From Clusia tigrina (taxonomy: Eukaryota > Arthropoda > Insecta > Diptera > Clusiidae), in NCBI GenBank assembly GCA_920105625.2, contig OV050030.1, positions 163,317,863-163,381,862 on the forward strand: a stretch of 64,000 nucleotides of DNA. Reading direction: 5' to 3'. Below, piece after piece: positions 23,884 to 35,315 of the stretch. The position numbers and the translations under genes are program-made. How positions within the stretch are numbered: the first letter of the stretch is position 1; every line of letters starts with the position of its first letter. Under the pieces are notes generated by a model, which worked only from the letters and a program-made list of their open reading frames with translations, was not told the DNA's origin and made no database searches.

Positions 23884-25010
23884 TATCCAAGAAATTCGAC
23901 TTCTGTTCTTAAGAATTTTGATTTCTCGAGGTTAATCTTTAGATTAGCACTGTCGAGTAAAGAGAAAACTTTGTCAATATTAGACATGTGTTCTTCCTTG
24001 TTTCTTGCGATGATAATTATATCATCTATATATACGTAGCAGCATTTACCTATTAATGGTTTTAGTACATCATTAATGGTTCTCTGAAATATTGCAGGTG
24101 CATTTTTCAGACCAAACGAAAGTCTTGTAAATTCATACTTTCCGTTGGCTTTTGAGAATGCGGTCTTCTCTATGTTGCTTTCTATCATGCAGATTTGGTG
24201 GAATCCGGATGTTAAATCAAGTGTGGTGAAATATTTACATTCACCAAGGCTAGCGAGCGTGCTATTTATATCGGGTATAGGATACGCGTCAGGTATCGTA
24301 ATGGCATTTAATCGTTTAAAATCGATTAATAGTCTATATTGTTTTTCGCCTACTGAATTCGCCTTTGTGGGTACTATCCATAATGAGGAATTATAGGGAC
24401 TTTTAGACAGTCTGATTATACCGTTTTCGAGCATTTGCTCTATTTGCTTTTCCACTTCTATCCTTAAATTAGTAGGATAGGGGTAAGATTTGGTATAGAC
24501 AATTTCATTAGTTGACGTTCTGATCTCTGCAGGAACATTGGTGTCGACTAAGTTATTGTCACTTACTGTTTCGAATAATGATGTGTATTTTCTTATGATG
24601 GAATTGACCTGTTCTTCGTTTACTAATAGCGTTTGAACCTGCTTTGTGGGTTTCGCTTTAAGGTTTATTTTACTGTTGGGAAGTAGATGAAGAATTTCAT
24701 TCTTCGAGTTCTCTGAGGGTATCATGATACCATCGAAACTTTTTAGACCTGGGAGGACAAAGAAATCAATTATTTTGTTATTGCCCAATGAAGAGAAAAA
24801 AGGTCCTGATATTTTTCTGGTTATTTGGATCTGTCCAGCAGCAGAATGAATTTTAAACGGGGAACACACAAGTTTGGAATTGAAAGCAAAATTTTCACAT
24901 ACGTAATTTTTGTTAGCACCGGTATCTATTAAAAATTTTAGGATTTTGCCGTTAGCGTCATAGTAATCTATGTAGGGTACGCTAGAGAGGCTTGTGTCAT
25001 AAAATTTATT
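23884..25010 (-). pseudogene. Gypsy B protease and reverse transcriptase
   Basis: Protease first: KFLIDTGANKNYV with the active-site Asp-Thr-Gly at about 24945. RT follows in the same frame: IRLSKSPYNSSLWIVPTK, QYRLLIDFKRLNAITIPDAY, YFTTLDLTSGFHQI (first Asp), TRLSFGLKNAPAIFQRTIND, CCYVYIDDIIIIARNKEEH (catalytic YIDD) and LKINLEKSKFLRTEVEFLGY. The domain is intact up to the mariner, after which the same frame resumes at 22668. Confidence 0.9.
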
Positions 25011-25287
25011 TCGTCTGAGTTATTTTGCGTTGAGTTGTTTGAGCGTAGTTCCTTTCGTATTCTATATGTTCTATATGTTCTGTATATTCATCTTCGGACT
25101 CCACCTGTTTTGTCTCAATATTAAATACTCGTTGTTGCTGACGCGGTATGTTGGATGATTCATTGGACAATCGGATGACAGGATTCGGTCTATTCATATA
25201 GTTGATCCTCTGCCATCGCAAGGATGGATCCACTTCCATTGCCATTGGTGGCTTCGGTTGGGTGGGTCTTGGTGGAAGGTTGATCAT
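25006..25287 (-). pseudogene. Gypsy B gag C-terminal part
   Basis: Frame rich in Pro, Asn and charged residues (NLPPRPTQPKPPMAMEVDPS; ESEDEYTEHIEHIEYERNYA). It sits directly after the main gag frame in another phase, so either a stop/frameshift splits gag or this is its natural end. No CCHC knuckle is seen; errantivirus Gag proteins often lack one. Confidence 0.6.
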
Positions 25288-25320
25288 ATATCTGTTATGG
25301 GCAGCGTTATAAATTTTATT

Positions 25321-26241
25321 TTATTCCTGTGGAAAGATGTTTCTAGGTGGGATGTAATTTCTGTCCGGTCTTGATGGTGAACGTGAATTATTATTATACG
25401 TCATTTGATTAATGGGTGCAGATATACTGTTACGGTCATTTCTGTAATGTAATGTGTGGTCGCGGTAGTTTACGTTCTGGAAATCAAGACGTGCGGCATA
25501 TGCATCTGGCAAATTTTTTGGTATTTGAAACTTAAGCATTTTTGAGACTTCACCTCTGAGTTCTCGGATGAATACATCCAATGATCTGTTTCTATGACCT
25601 TCAATTAGTGCGGTAATAGTCTCTCTTGAATGAGTCTCTGTTTTCTCTTTATTTATTATCAGAGATAGCTGATGATTTACTTTAGCACAATATTCCTCAA
25701 TAGAAAGTTTTCCTTGGTACAAACTACTTAATTCGAATTCTAAACTTTTAATGTATCTTTTGTCTATATAGTGCAGCCTTAGACAGTTTTTAATTTCCAA
25801 CCATTCTTCATTGAATATATTGTAAAAGATAAGAGCCTGGCCTGCCTGTCCTTGTACTTTCCTACGAATATGGTTAAGAATTGCTCTATAAATTGGCTTA
25901 TTTTTAACTATAGAATAATCATCTAAAATTGTTTCTACCTTGTGTACCCAGGACATATAGTGAGTGGGGTTGCCAGTAAATATTGGAAGGTCCTTCACAC
26001 TGTCAGGCAGCTTACTAGTGTCTCTGAGATCTTGATCAGTTTTTGACGTATTTGAATTTTCTGTTCTTACTAAGCGTGAATTTACTCCTGATTCTATCTT
26101 TTCTATTTTAGCACAGAGAATTGAAATTTGTTCAATTATATTATTATTTATTGGTTCATTAGCTCTTGCTTCTCTTTGCTGCTCGATTTGAGCATTTACA
26201 GCTCCTGTTAGGATTTTTAGATTCTCTTGAATTTGCTCCAT
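25321..26241 (-). CDS. Gypsy B gag
   Basis: About 306 codons from the likely start MEQIQENLKILTGAVNAQI at 26241; an upstream ATG at 26277 adds 12 unlikely residues. The middle contains a capsid-like helical region (DLPIFTGNPTHYMSWVHKVE, LRLHYIDKRYIKSLEFELSS, YQGKLSIEEYCAKVNHQLS), as in gypsy-type Gag. A basic Asn/Arg/Ser-rich tail follows. The frame is open throughout. Confidence 0.8.
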   Translation of the reverse strand: MEQIQENLKILTGAVNAQIEQQREARANEPINNNIIEQISILCAKIEKIESGVNSRLVRTENSNTSKTDQDLRDTSKLPDSVKDLPIFTGNPTHYMSWVHKVETILDDYSIVKNKPIYRAILNHIRRKVQGQAGQALIFYNIFNEEWLEIKNCLRLHYIDKRYIKSLEFELSSLYQGKLSIEEYCAKVNHQLSLIINKEKTETHSRETITALIEGHRNRSLDVFIRELRGEVSKMLKFQIPKNLPDAYAARLDFQNVNYRDHTLHYRNDRNSISAPINQMTYNNNSRSPSRPDRNYIPPRNIFPQE

Positions 26242-26279
26242 GTTTTTACAATGTTTGTTAAGATAAAATTTTTTCACAA

Positions 26280-26690
26280 TATTTCAGCAAAATTTTTCAA
26301 TAATTTTTCTTAAATTCTAGTTTACAAAAATGTGCTTTCAGAGTACAGAAAAAAAAATTTTTCACTTGTAAAAAAATTATTTAAATATTTTTTTTACACT
26401 TTTAAGGATTTTCTTTAAATTTGGGAAGTAAAATCCATTTTGCAAATATATTTCTTTATAGAAATTTCCCTTAGATAAATTCTTTTTATTATATATATAA
26501 ATTTTTATATGGAAAAATTTTATAATTTATATAATTTTCTTTATTATTAAAAAATTGTCTTACAAATAAATTGATGGCTTCATTTGGACGATCCGTATTT
26601 TTCCTTTTTGGCTGTGGCCTACTGTTGATACGGTGGTCGATCACTTGCCTGGTTGAGTGTTGGCTGTTCCTTGATGTTCGTCTTCGTGTA
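26280..26690 (-). other. Gypsy B leader, gag-proximal part
   Basis: AT-rich untranslated region between gag and the leader repeats. Only short frames (for example 26489-26698) with no recognisable domain. Confidence 0.5.
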
Positions 26691-26691
26691 A

Positions 26692-26826
26692 ACTCCAAGT
26701 CTTTGGGGACTAGGATTCCGTTTTACTTTAAAGTCTTTGCGGAATAGAATTTCGCACTTATTATTTAAAGTCTTTGCGGACTAGAATTTCGCACTTATTA
26801 TTTAAAGTCTTTGCGGACTAGCTTTA
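26692..26826. repeat. 37-bp direct repeats in Gypsy B leader
   Basis: Three near-identical units starting AAAGTCTTTGCGGAATAGAA at 26730, 26767 and 26804 (period 37), with a degenerate unit before them (GTCTTTGGGGACTAGGATT). They lie in the transcribed leader between the primer site and gag. Confidence 0.9.
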
Positions 26827-26912
26827 TTTTAGCACTTTTTTCTTTTTGGTATTTAGACACTTAGTTGAATTTACTAATTATTTGTTTGCCGGTAAATTTT
26901 ATTTGATTTACC

Positions 26913-27044
26913 CGGTTTTAATTTTCAATTTCGTTCACGTTTGCTCGGTTTTAATTTTTAACTTTGTTCACGTGTGCTCGGTTTTAATTTTTAACTTTGT
27001 TCACGTGTGCTCGGTTTTAATTTTTAACTTTGTTCACGTGTGCT
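26913..27044. repeat. 33-bp direct repeats next to primer site of Gypsy B
   Basis: Four units of CGGTTTTAATTTTTAACTTT.. ending ..GTTCACGTGTGCT at 26913, 26946, 26979 and 27012. The first is the most diverged. On the plus strand they produce an 11-residue repeat (VLIFNFVHVCS), which is not a real protein. The position matches that of the insulator in the Drosophila gypsy leader. Confidence 0.92.
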
Positions 27045-27462
27045 CGGGCGCCAGTTACGGAGCGATATCTACGAAGCATCAAAAAAATAAAACAATAACT
27101 TTACTTTGGAGTCGTCACAACAACACTGCACGACTCATTCTTTATTGACCTTATATTTATAACAATTAAATGCTTAATAGGCTAATTGATTATTACTAAG
27201 AAATATAGAATAAGCTTAAAATAAAATATAAAAAAAGTTGCGCGACGGCTGTGCGCAAACTGGAGCGGATGGAAGAGTTCGGTTACCTGTTGTGCAATTG
27301 CACTCGATCGTGCGAGAGTGCTGACTGGGCTATATCCACGTGCTTGTGCAACGGATGGAAGGCAACCTAGGGCGAGTGCATAAGTTTATTGACCTATTGT
27401 GCAACTGTCCTCTGTCGTGGTATAATGATGAGTAAGCTATAAGAAAAGTTACCACGGTAACT
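27044..27462 (-). repeat. Gypsy B 5' LTR and tRNA primer-binding site
   Basis: LTR 27054-27462 (409 bp), homologous to 19565-19950, with ends GTTACGG and CGGTAACT on the plus strand. The internal edge reads TGGCGCCCGA on the minus strand (27053-27044), matching the 3' end expected for a Lys-tRNA primer. TTCA at 27463-27466 is the target duplication. Confidence 0.9.
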
Positions 27463-27466
27463 TTCA

Positions 27467-28790
27467 TGCATCACTTTACTTAAATAGGGTGCCTTTCTTG
27501 GTATTATTGGACCATTCAAAGGCATTTGACTGTGTTGACCACAATCTTTTATGTACGAAACTTCTCAGAATGTACAATTTCTCATCCAGCGCAGTGAAGT
27601 TTATCGATACCTTACAGAAAGAACCCAAGCGGTTTACCAACCGTGTCAGTGCTAAGACGAGGCTTCGGATTTCTTGTCGGTAGTACGAGGTGTACCACAG
27701 GGGTCCATATTGGGGCCTCTTTTTTTTCTATATACATACATTATCTACCGACTGCATTGCACGATTGCGATATTCATTTGTATGCTGATGACATATAACT
27801 TTATATAAAGTGTAAAAGGTACGAAATTATTAATTGTGTCACTCAAATTAATAATGACTTATCTAATGTTTATAACAAAGAAAAATAAGCTTTGCCTTAA
27901 TCCTGTTAAGTCAAAATGTTTAGTGACTTACAAGCAACTCTTTGATAGCACAATACTACCCAGTATTATAATGAATGGGTCTGTGATTGAATTTGTAAAT
28001 ACGGCTAAAATCCTGGGAGTTACTCTACTCTACTACATGGAGTAACCACGTTGCAGTCACGGTCGCAAAGCTTAGGGTATGCTGCGTTCACTGTGGTCTA
28101 CGCAATATTTCACCCCACAAGGAATCAGAATGCTGTTGGCTAAGGCCTACCTTCTCTCAACATTGTTGTATTTTGCGTACTGTGATGCAGCTAGCAAACG
28201 AAAGCTTTATGTTCTATTTAATAATATAACAAGTATCAGGTATATTTATGGCTTGAGTAGAACAGATCATGTGTCCACGTTATCAAGGCAAGTTTTTGAA
28301 GTCTAAGACTTATCATCTTTCTTCACAAGATTATTTACACCCGGGAACCACAATATCTGTTTAGATGTCTCAAGCTCACACGTTCCTGTTGTTGTAACCA
28401 ACTTGTCCCGTTCAAACACTCATCTCTTATATCTGATCGTCCGATTTTCGTGTATGCTGTAAGACTCTGGAACTAACTTCCTGTACGGCTGCGAAGTATT
28501 GCCAACACTGCACAGTTCAGGAATGAGCTTGGGGGCTACTTTCGGGCACAGTGAATTTCTGGACAATCTGTATTGCCTTGTTCAAAAATTTTGATCTGTA
28601 TTCATCTTATTGTTTATTGTTTTGTTGTATATTTTAATTTTAATTTTAATTGTATAAATCATCCACTTCTGTAATTTTATAATTTTATAACTTTATGATT
28701 TTTTTTGTATAAATCTATTTCTTTTATACTTTATATTATATTTTTGTTTGGAATGAATTGTTCCAGATAAGTTAATGACTAAAAAAAAAC
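27467..28790 (+). pseudogene. Jockey/CR1-like LINE B, RT part 2 and 3' end
   Basis: Resumes the RT of 19315-19564: LVLLDHSKAFDCVDHNLL (first Asp, 27495-27550), then in shifted frames GVPQGSILGPLFF (about 27690), HLYADDI (catalytic YADD, about 27785), LNPVKSKCLVTYKQ (27895) and the thumb (MLRSLWSTQYFTPQGIRMLL, 28079). The C-terminal frame ends near 28550. An A/T-rich 3' untranslated region runs to an A run at 28781. Several stops are present. Confidence 0.8.
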
Positions 28791-29345
28791 CCGTTATTGC
28801 TACAAAATCGAAGAAATTTTTTTTACTAATAGTGAAATTATTGTAATTTTAATAAATAAATAATTATTTTAAATCTAATAAATAAATTCTAAATCGTTCC
28901 TAAACAATAAAATAAATTCAGAAATAAAGTGAGAACCTGAAAATTTAACCCAATTAAAATGGTCCATACAAAATTTATATTATTAACGCAACAATTGTTA
29001 GTAAGACACTGAAAAAATGACAAAGATAAAGTGGTATATTCAAAATTAATATTATTATCGCAATAAATACGAAATAAATTGTGTGCGCTAGTGAAAAACA
29101 GAAGAGCAAAACTCGATGTACAACGAGGATCAACTATTGCAAAGCCAATACTACACATCCATCATCAGCAACAAGATACAGTAGAATCAGTTAGGAGAAG
29201 GGAGAGAGGAAATTTCCACAGCGTCTACAGTAAGGAACAGGTTGACTTAAGTGTGTGACATACAGTGTTGCTATAAGCTGATCTAAAGCTAATTCCTTTA
29301 AGATAATTTTGATTTAAATTTATATTTCTCGTGTAATTTTAAAAT
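28791..29345. other. AT-rich stretch between LINE B and Gypsy C
   Basis: No gene seen on either strand. It may be the leader of Gypsy C; no LTR or primer site was recognised. Confidence 0.4.
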
Positions 29346-29631
29346 TTATTTTGACAAAGTTGGCATTGAAGGATTACGCGAAGCCCGAAGCTTGCCACCT
29401 CTAACGAATTATCTTAGAGATTTATCCTTATTTCCGGAAGAACACAAGTTTACAATAAAATCAGTTCTCGCGAACCGCCTACAAGTCGTTGAGACACTGC
29501 TCTCACCAACATGGGAACAATTAATTAAGCATAGAGAGGAGTTTGGGAGAAGAGTTTCAGTTAGAGAGATTTTTGTGTTTGAGAAACGAAGCAATGAACG
29601 TAAGTGCGTTCAGAATAGAAGAACTCCATAA
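29346..29631 (+). pseudogene. Gypsy C gag scrap
   Basis: Frame GIEGLREARSLPPLTNYLRD followed by LFPEEHKFTIKSVLANRLQV and VVETLLSPTWEQLIKHREEF. This helical, charged region resembles a Gypsy capsid domain by position and composition only. The rest of gag is missing. Confidence 0.5.
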
Positions 29632-30039
29632 TTAAATGAAAAATATATATTAGCCCAGAGAATAAAGACTTGTTCTTTCCCGATATGAACGAAAGAATTA
29701 TATTTGATATATATAAGAATTAGTTATCACTGAACATAAGAATCTTCTTGATCCAGAATAATGTTACCATCATAAGTGATGCATATTCTTATTATATTGG
29801 AGCAATTTAATGAATAATGTCTATTTACGGTGTAATAAAAATTCACGTTCCACAATAATGGAAGTCGTCATTACAATAATTCCAATCGGTATAGAAATTT
29901 AAACAATAATAATAATTATTTATACCCAGAACCTATGGAATTGGGTATTATTGTAAGCGAAAATGTTTATACTCCGCCTCCGGACCCCAATTACCAAACT
30001 TAGTACAAAAAATAAACAATATTAGTATTAGATGCTTGA

Positions 30040-30348
30040 TTGTGGCACTGCAACTACACAGGTCGATTATCTTCAAGAAGAAAATTAAAAAATAAAATAC
30101 AATTGAAGACATTAACTGGTACTAGGTTAGTAGATGAGGAAGTAGTAGTGTACGTTCCTTTAGAGATTAATGCGAGGAACGAGACAATGTCTGTTAAATT
30201 GATTAATAAGAACAATGAAGCATTCGATTGCATTATTGGTAATAATATTCTGATGCCTATGGGTACAGTAATAGATTTTGCAAATATGAGACTTTGGGTT
30301 AACAATGTAGAAGTAATCCTGTATCCACGTGCAATCGATAAGATATGA
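30040..30348 (+). pseudogene. Gypsy C protease region
   Basis: Contains FDCIIGNNILMPMGTVIDFA, the second half of a Gypsy retropepsin. The catalytic Asp-Thr/Ser-Gly is not present in the open frame. Confidence 0.7.
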
Positions 30349-30489
30349 TGATATTCGAATTCTGGAATGGCAAAAAAATGGATTTTGTTAACTTGAAGTT
30401 TCCCAGTTATTTGCATACGGAAGAGAGAAGTATATTAGAAACGTTCTTATATAAGAATAAAATAACCTTTTATCAAGTATGTCAAACTT

Positions 30490-31010
30490 TGTCTACTACA
30501 AATGCGGCGGATAGTAATTGATTACAGAAATTTAAATAGCATCACGGTGTATGATAAATTCTCTATGCCTAATATTGACCCTATGTTTGAGGAATTAGGT
30601 CGGGCACAATATTTCTCGACCATTGATCTGACGAAAAGTTTCCACCAGATCAGGTTGGAAGGTACATACATTCAGAATACCGCCTTCTCAACGCAGATGG
30701 CTTAAAACCTTACCTAGAGGCAATAAATAAGGTATCAGTTTCGGGTACTGTAAAGCAGTTAAAACCGTTTTTGGGACTTACCGGCTATTAGAGAAAGTTT
30801 ATGAAGAACTGTACTTCTATTGCGGTACCAATGATAAAATACCTCAAAAAGAGTGTCAAGATAAATATTGACGGTCCCTCTTATATTGTGCCTTTCCAGA
30901 AACTTATCCGTAATTTAACAAAAATTGTGTTCTTACTACAGATGATAGCAATGTAGCACTGGGGCTGTTTTATGCCATGGGAACAGGCCAACAATTGAGA
31001 AAGAACTCTT
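30490..31010 (+). pseudogene. Gypsy C RT and RNase H scraps
   Basis: 30502-30705 reads IVIDYRNLNSITVYDKFSMP and YFSTIDLTKSFHQIRLEGTY (first Asp). A large deletion removes the YxDD palm. 30735-30800 encodes LKPFLGLTGY then a stop, and about 30925-30970 an RNase H start (LTTDDSNVALG). Confidence 0.75.
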
Positions 31011-31500
31011 GGCTATGGAAGAAAGAATTCTAGGTGGAAGATCATGCTCGGCGAATACGAGTTTATCATGTAGTATGTATGTGGGAAAGATAAATAGGTC
31101 TTTAACAACAAATAAATTGGAAACAATAACGAGAATTCTGAAAATTATGATATTAAATAATTGTTTGAAATATCGGTATAAATAGCAAGAGTACATAGCC
31201 AACAAGAAGATGACGATTGTACTAATTTTTATGTAAGTGATTCCATTGTTACCTAGTGTACAACACAGATAAGAATGCTGAGAGCCAGGCAACGAGAACA
31301 AGACATAATAATATATGTAAGCAAATATTATCAATACAATGAAAATTATTTAAACAATCTGCTTAGAAGAACATTAAGTAAATGGAAAATTTGTATACAT
31401 ATATTCCGAACTTCGAGATAATTTGTATAATATTGTTCAAGAAACTATAACTTCACTATATCGATATGATCAATATTTATAATTTATTAAGTGTACAAAG
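31011..31500. other. Degenerate pol/linker DNA of Gypsy C
   Basis: No readable domain; compatible with the RNase H end and tether after heavy mutation. Confidence 0.4.
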
Positions 31501-32040
31501 TTAACGGTTGATTTGAAAATGAAGAAAACGCATATACGGTAATTGAAAGTGCTCTTAATACGGCAAATCATAGAGGAGTATTAGAGAATTTCGAAGAACC
31601 TATGATCCATTCTTTCCCAAATTTGGCAAACAAGTGAACAAACTCATAAACTCCTGTAGAAACTGCAATAAGAATAAATTCGATAGAAATCCATATCGTA
31701 GACATTTTTATCATACTGAAACCCCTGGCAGACGATATATGATCGTCCACACGGACATTTTTAAGATTCACAGAACTAGTTTTCTAGCCACAATTGATAG
31801 GTTCACGAAAGTGATTTCCCGTACATAAGGTGGCGGAAAAAAATATTTGTGACATCAAGGTCACGATAAAAGAAAGGATTGGCCAGCTTGGCAAACCGGA
31901 ATATCTCATAATGGACAACGAGTTTAATAATGGTTTTATTAAATTGTTTTCTGGGGAGAAGAATATTCAGCCACATTTTACTACTAAGAAAATTAGAATT
32001 ACTAGCTTCCACAGATCGGTGGTAAAACTTCACCCTGTGG
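31501..32040 (+). pseudogene. Gypsy C integrase scraps
   Basis: Zinc region TANHRGVLENFEEP (31560-31605) and INSCRNCNKNKFDRNPYRR (31645-31700), then the core RRYMIVHTDIFKIHRTSFLA (first Asp, about 31755) and, after a frameshift, KPEYLIMDNEFNNGFIKLFS (second Asp, about 31910). The Glu block is lost. Confidence 0.75.
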
Positions 32041-32042
32041 AG

Positions 32043-32700
32043 TAAATGCCTTCCTAATAGTTGAAAGACAAAGAGACGAGTTGATGATTCTATGTTCCAA
32101 TATATTGTTGAGACACTGAACCATCTTGTGATCCGCCCCAATACACTCAAATGCTGAAGTTATTAATTTACATTCCACATTCTTGAAGGCATCGTCAATA
32201 TCTAGGAAGCCGCCTAAAGCACATTCTTTCACGTCTGAACTTGTTTCAATATAACTAACTACTTCATGCAGAGCAGATTCCATTGATCTATATTTAAGAT
32301 AGGAATGTTGTCCTCCGCTAAAGTTTTGCTCATTGATTGTGTTTTCTATGTGAAGACCAACCACTATTTATAATGTTTTTAATAAAAATGACGAAATACT
32401 GATTGGCCTATAATGCTTTGGTGAGTTGTGAATCGCTTTACCCGCCGTGGGGTTGAAAACGCCCCTTACCTCCCTCCATCCCTAGTGGTTATAATCCGTT
32501 GTTAAACATTCCTTGAATATCCTAGATTTTTGCAGCATTGTTAGAATCTGCTTCCGCTGATTTCAGCGGCTTGAATGATTGTACTCCCACTCAATTTAGG
32601 ATTCCCCCGTCTGGATGCTGTTTTGCGTTCGACACACACCCCTGCGTTCCCGACTCCATATTTGTGTATTCTGCAAAGTGTGTCGTCATTAAGAGTTCCT
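32043..32700 (-). pseudogene. LOA/R1-type LINE RT fragment
   Basis: Minus-strand frame 32364-32043 reads GGQHSYLKYRSMESALHEVV, GGFLDIDDAFKNVECKLITS (first Asp) and RKAFTPQGEVLPP (a decayed PQGxxLSP block). Upstream, at about 32380-32430, HYRPISISSFLLKTL is readable after a stop. Motif style is close to the central LOA-like LINE but the protein is clearly different. Both ends are truncated. Confidence 0.75.
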
Positions 32701-32717
32701 GAATAAACTAAATAATA

Positions 32718-33780
32718 TTCTACCTTTAAACTATTATTACTTGCTAAGCAGTTATATCACCAACAGATACTTTTACATTAAATATGACGATGAATGCTCT
32801 GAGACCCTAACAATGACAGCGGGAGTGCCTCAAGGCAGTGTGCAGGGTCCACTCCTATACCTAATATACACTGCAGACATTCCAACCCCAAAGACACAAG
32901 GAACCATGATAGTAACATTCGCGGATGACACGGTCCTCTTAGCATCCAATCAAGACGAAAAAGCGGCGACAGACATACTTCAATAAATAATTAAAAATAT
33001 AGTCTTGTGGTTCGAGAAATGGGGAATAGAAGTTAACAAAGAGAAAACTGTCCAAGTAATATATACGAATAGAAACTCTGCTAAACACCCACTCACAATA
33101 AAAGACGAAATTATAAAAATTTGCCCCAGCGCAAAATACCTTGGCATAGCAATCGACGCAAAGCTTACATGGAGACAACATATATTAAATAAACGAAATG
33201 AAATGAAAAGTAGATTCAAATAATTAAACTGGTTACTAGGACTTAGTTCAAAGTTATCACTGTATAATAAAAGAATGATATATACATCAATGATAACACC
33301 CATCTGGAAATTTGGGATCGAAGTATGGGGGACAGCAAGCAAAACGAATATACAACTGATTCAAAGAACACAATGCAAAATACTGCGGACAATAACAAAA
33401 GCCGACTGGTATATAAGAAATGAAGACATACACCACGATCTCAACATTGACCCGGTGGAAGACACTATTAAAAAATGTAGCAGCAAATACACAGAGCGCC
33501 TAAAAATTCATCAAAACCGAGACGTGCGCCAATTGCCGGCAATGGAAAAAACAAAAAGAAGACTCAAACGAATTGGACCCACAGAACTTCCACATAGAAT
33601 ATTTTAAACGACACTTTTCGTATATAAATTAATTATATATAATTAAATTAAATTATGTTCTGTGGTAATGACTAAAGAACATATTAAGGTCCATAGTAGC
33701 ATTTAAAAATTACTTATTGTTCACGAACAGAATGTAATTAAAAATGGGGGAAAAATAAAAAAAATTTAAAAATTAAGAGT
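32718..33780 (+). pseudogene. Jockey-type LINE, 3' part of RT and tail
   Basis: LLSSYITNRYFYIKYDDECS, GVPQGSVQGPLLYLIYTADI, MIVTFADDTVLLASNQDEKA (catalytic FADD), a stop near 32985, then WFEKWGIEVNKEKTVQVIYT, AKYLGIAIDAKLTWRQHILN, a stop near 33223, and MIYTSMITPIWKFGIEVWGT to the end at 33607. The 3' untranslated region ends in an A-rich tail at 33740-33775. 5'-truncated, as is usual for LINE copies. Jockey-clade assignment is by motif style. Confidence 0.85.
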
Positions 33781-34528
33781 TCCTAGGACTCTGCGCAGCT
33801 CTCCGAATATTTTCCGTCGGCAAGAAAACCATGTGTAACTGGGTCTTTGGATAGAGCTTTGGGGCTTCACTATTACTCTCCAAACTTTCACAAAAATTAG
33901 CTTACGAATCCCTCTTAGCCTTAGTTTCCTTCTTAAAACTATTGAAACATTGACGATAAGGGTCCAGTCAGTACTTTCTCTTGTCTTTTTTTTGCGGAGG
34001 GAGGGGAAATCTTAAAAAAGACACGGGGGTAAGTACTACCCAAGAAAGTGATATTTTTATTCACTAAAGTCACCTCCCTCACCTAATAGTTACGCTAGGC
34101 CACAAAGACCTGAAAGCGATTGTATAAGAGTATTAACAGATATACAAAGAAAACTACTCTCGGTTTGAAAGAAAAAGTGTTTTTTTTCGATTTTAACATA
34201 TGTTTGGATTTCTTCAAATAAATCACCTCCGAAAGTAAATTGAAATCATAATATGCACTACGAAACGGCGCAAATCTATATAGTTCCGATTATATAATGG
34301 ATATAAGATTAGATTGGATTGTACTGAGAGCGGGAATTAGTCACCAAGTCACTGCTGCAAAATAGTCGTTTTGTGGCACGCTCTATTTTTACAAATACTC
34401 CCTAAGGCTAGTATTCATTATGAATTCAGAGATTTCCTTAGGGGACTTGTCTGCAATATCTGACGGTTCTAAGAAATGGTTACTTAAGTAACGAAGCCGT
34501 GTCTATATAAGACCATTACAGTGGTACA
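33781..34528. other. Unassigned AT-rich stretch
   Basis: No coding frame of note. An inverted pair CCCTAAGG (34400) and CCTTAGGG (34436) encloses 28 bases, but no transposon could be delimited. Confidence 0.4.
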
Positions 34529-34712
34529 GTGGGACTTCGTCCCACCCAAAAATATAACGAAACTATTGCAAGACAATGGAATTCTAACAATGCCACTTCA
34601 ATTTTCATAATTTTCGAATTTCGAAGCTGACATTTCGAATTAAATATGGCGGCATTGTACTATTATACTAGACAAAAAAATTTACATTCCATTAAACTAA
34701 ACATTAAATAAA

Positions 34713-35279
34713 TTATTTTCTTAAATAACAAATTTTCTTAGCAAACCATCCTCTTTCTTCGAGTACTTTGTGATACATAATATTTTTTGTTTTTTGTTCC
34801 GTTGCCAGCACAAACAAAGCAGATGGCTTACCAACACGTGAACAGGCTACATACAATTGCCCATGTGAAAAACAATAATTTTCTAAATTTAAACCACAAA
34901 CATCCAATGATTGGCCTTGAGCCTTGTTAATTGTCATGGCAAACGCAAGATGAACCGGGAATTGAATGCGTTTGAATTCGAAAGGCATGTCTGTCGGTAT
35001 CAAAGGAATACGCGGAATGATAACTTGTTCTCCTTTAAACTTGCCTTTGAGAATTGTTGCGTAAATGATATTGTTCATGATTTGCTTCACAATCAAACGC
35101 GTTCCGTTACACAATTTAGGAGGTTGCAAATTTCGAAGCATAATCACTACTGAACCAACTTTTAGTTGTAAAATGTGTTGCGGAACACCAGGCAAATCCA
35201 AAGAATTCAAAAATTCAGTGGGGTAATTCGTAGCTTCATCTTCATTTACCACACAATCAACAGATTTGAATGAATGCAT
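34713..35279 (-). pseudogene. Helitron 1 helicase, C-terminal part
   Basis: LNSLDLPGVPQHILQLKVGS, KLCNGTRLIVKQIMNN, PFEFKRIQFPVHLAFAMTIN KAQGQSL and GQLYVACSRVGKPSALFVLA: motifs IV-VI of Pif1-like Helitron helicases, with the arginine finger in CSRV. The frame is separated from the N-terminal helicase by stops at about 35280-35320. Confidence 0.9.
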
Positions 35280-35315
35280 TGTACCACCAATTTGATTTTG
35301 AATTTTAAAATTAAT

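Larger units (their letters stand above)
19565..27462 (-). mobile_element. Gypsy B: errantivirus-like LTR retrotransposon with env
   Basis: Minus strand, 7.9 kb including a 1.2-kb mariner. Order: 5' LTR (27054-27462), primer site (27044-27053), repeat-rich leader, gag, protease, RT, RNase H, integrase, env, purine tract, 3' LTR (19565-19950). LTR ends are AGTTAC and GTAACT, typical of the gypsy/17.6 group. A 4-bp TTCA duplication flanks it. Frameshifts in RNase H and integrase and a truncated env make it inactive. Confidence 0.9.
29346..32040 (+). mobile_element. Gypsy C relic, strongly decayed
   Basis: Plus-strand order gag, protease, RT, RNase H scrap and integrase, with deletions between all of them. 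No LTR was recognised at either side. The 3' end is replaced at about 32040 by a minus-strand LINE fragment. Confidence 0.8.

Noticed and set aside
26846..27148. 100-codon plus-strand frame with VLIFNFVHVCS repeats
   Set aside because: Produced by the 33-bp leader repeats and LTR of a minus-strand element.
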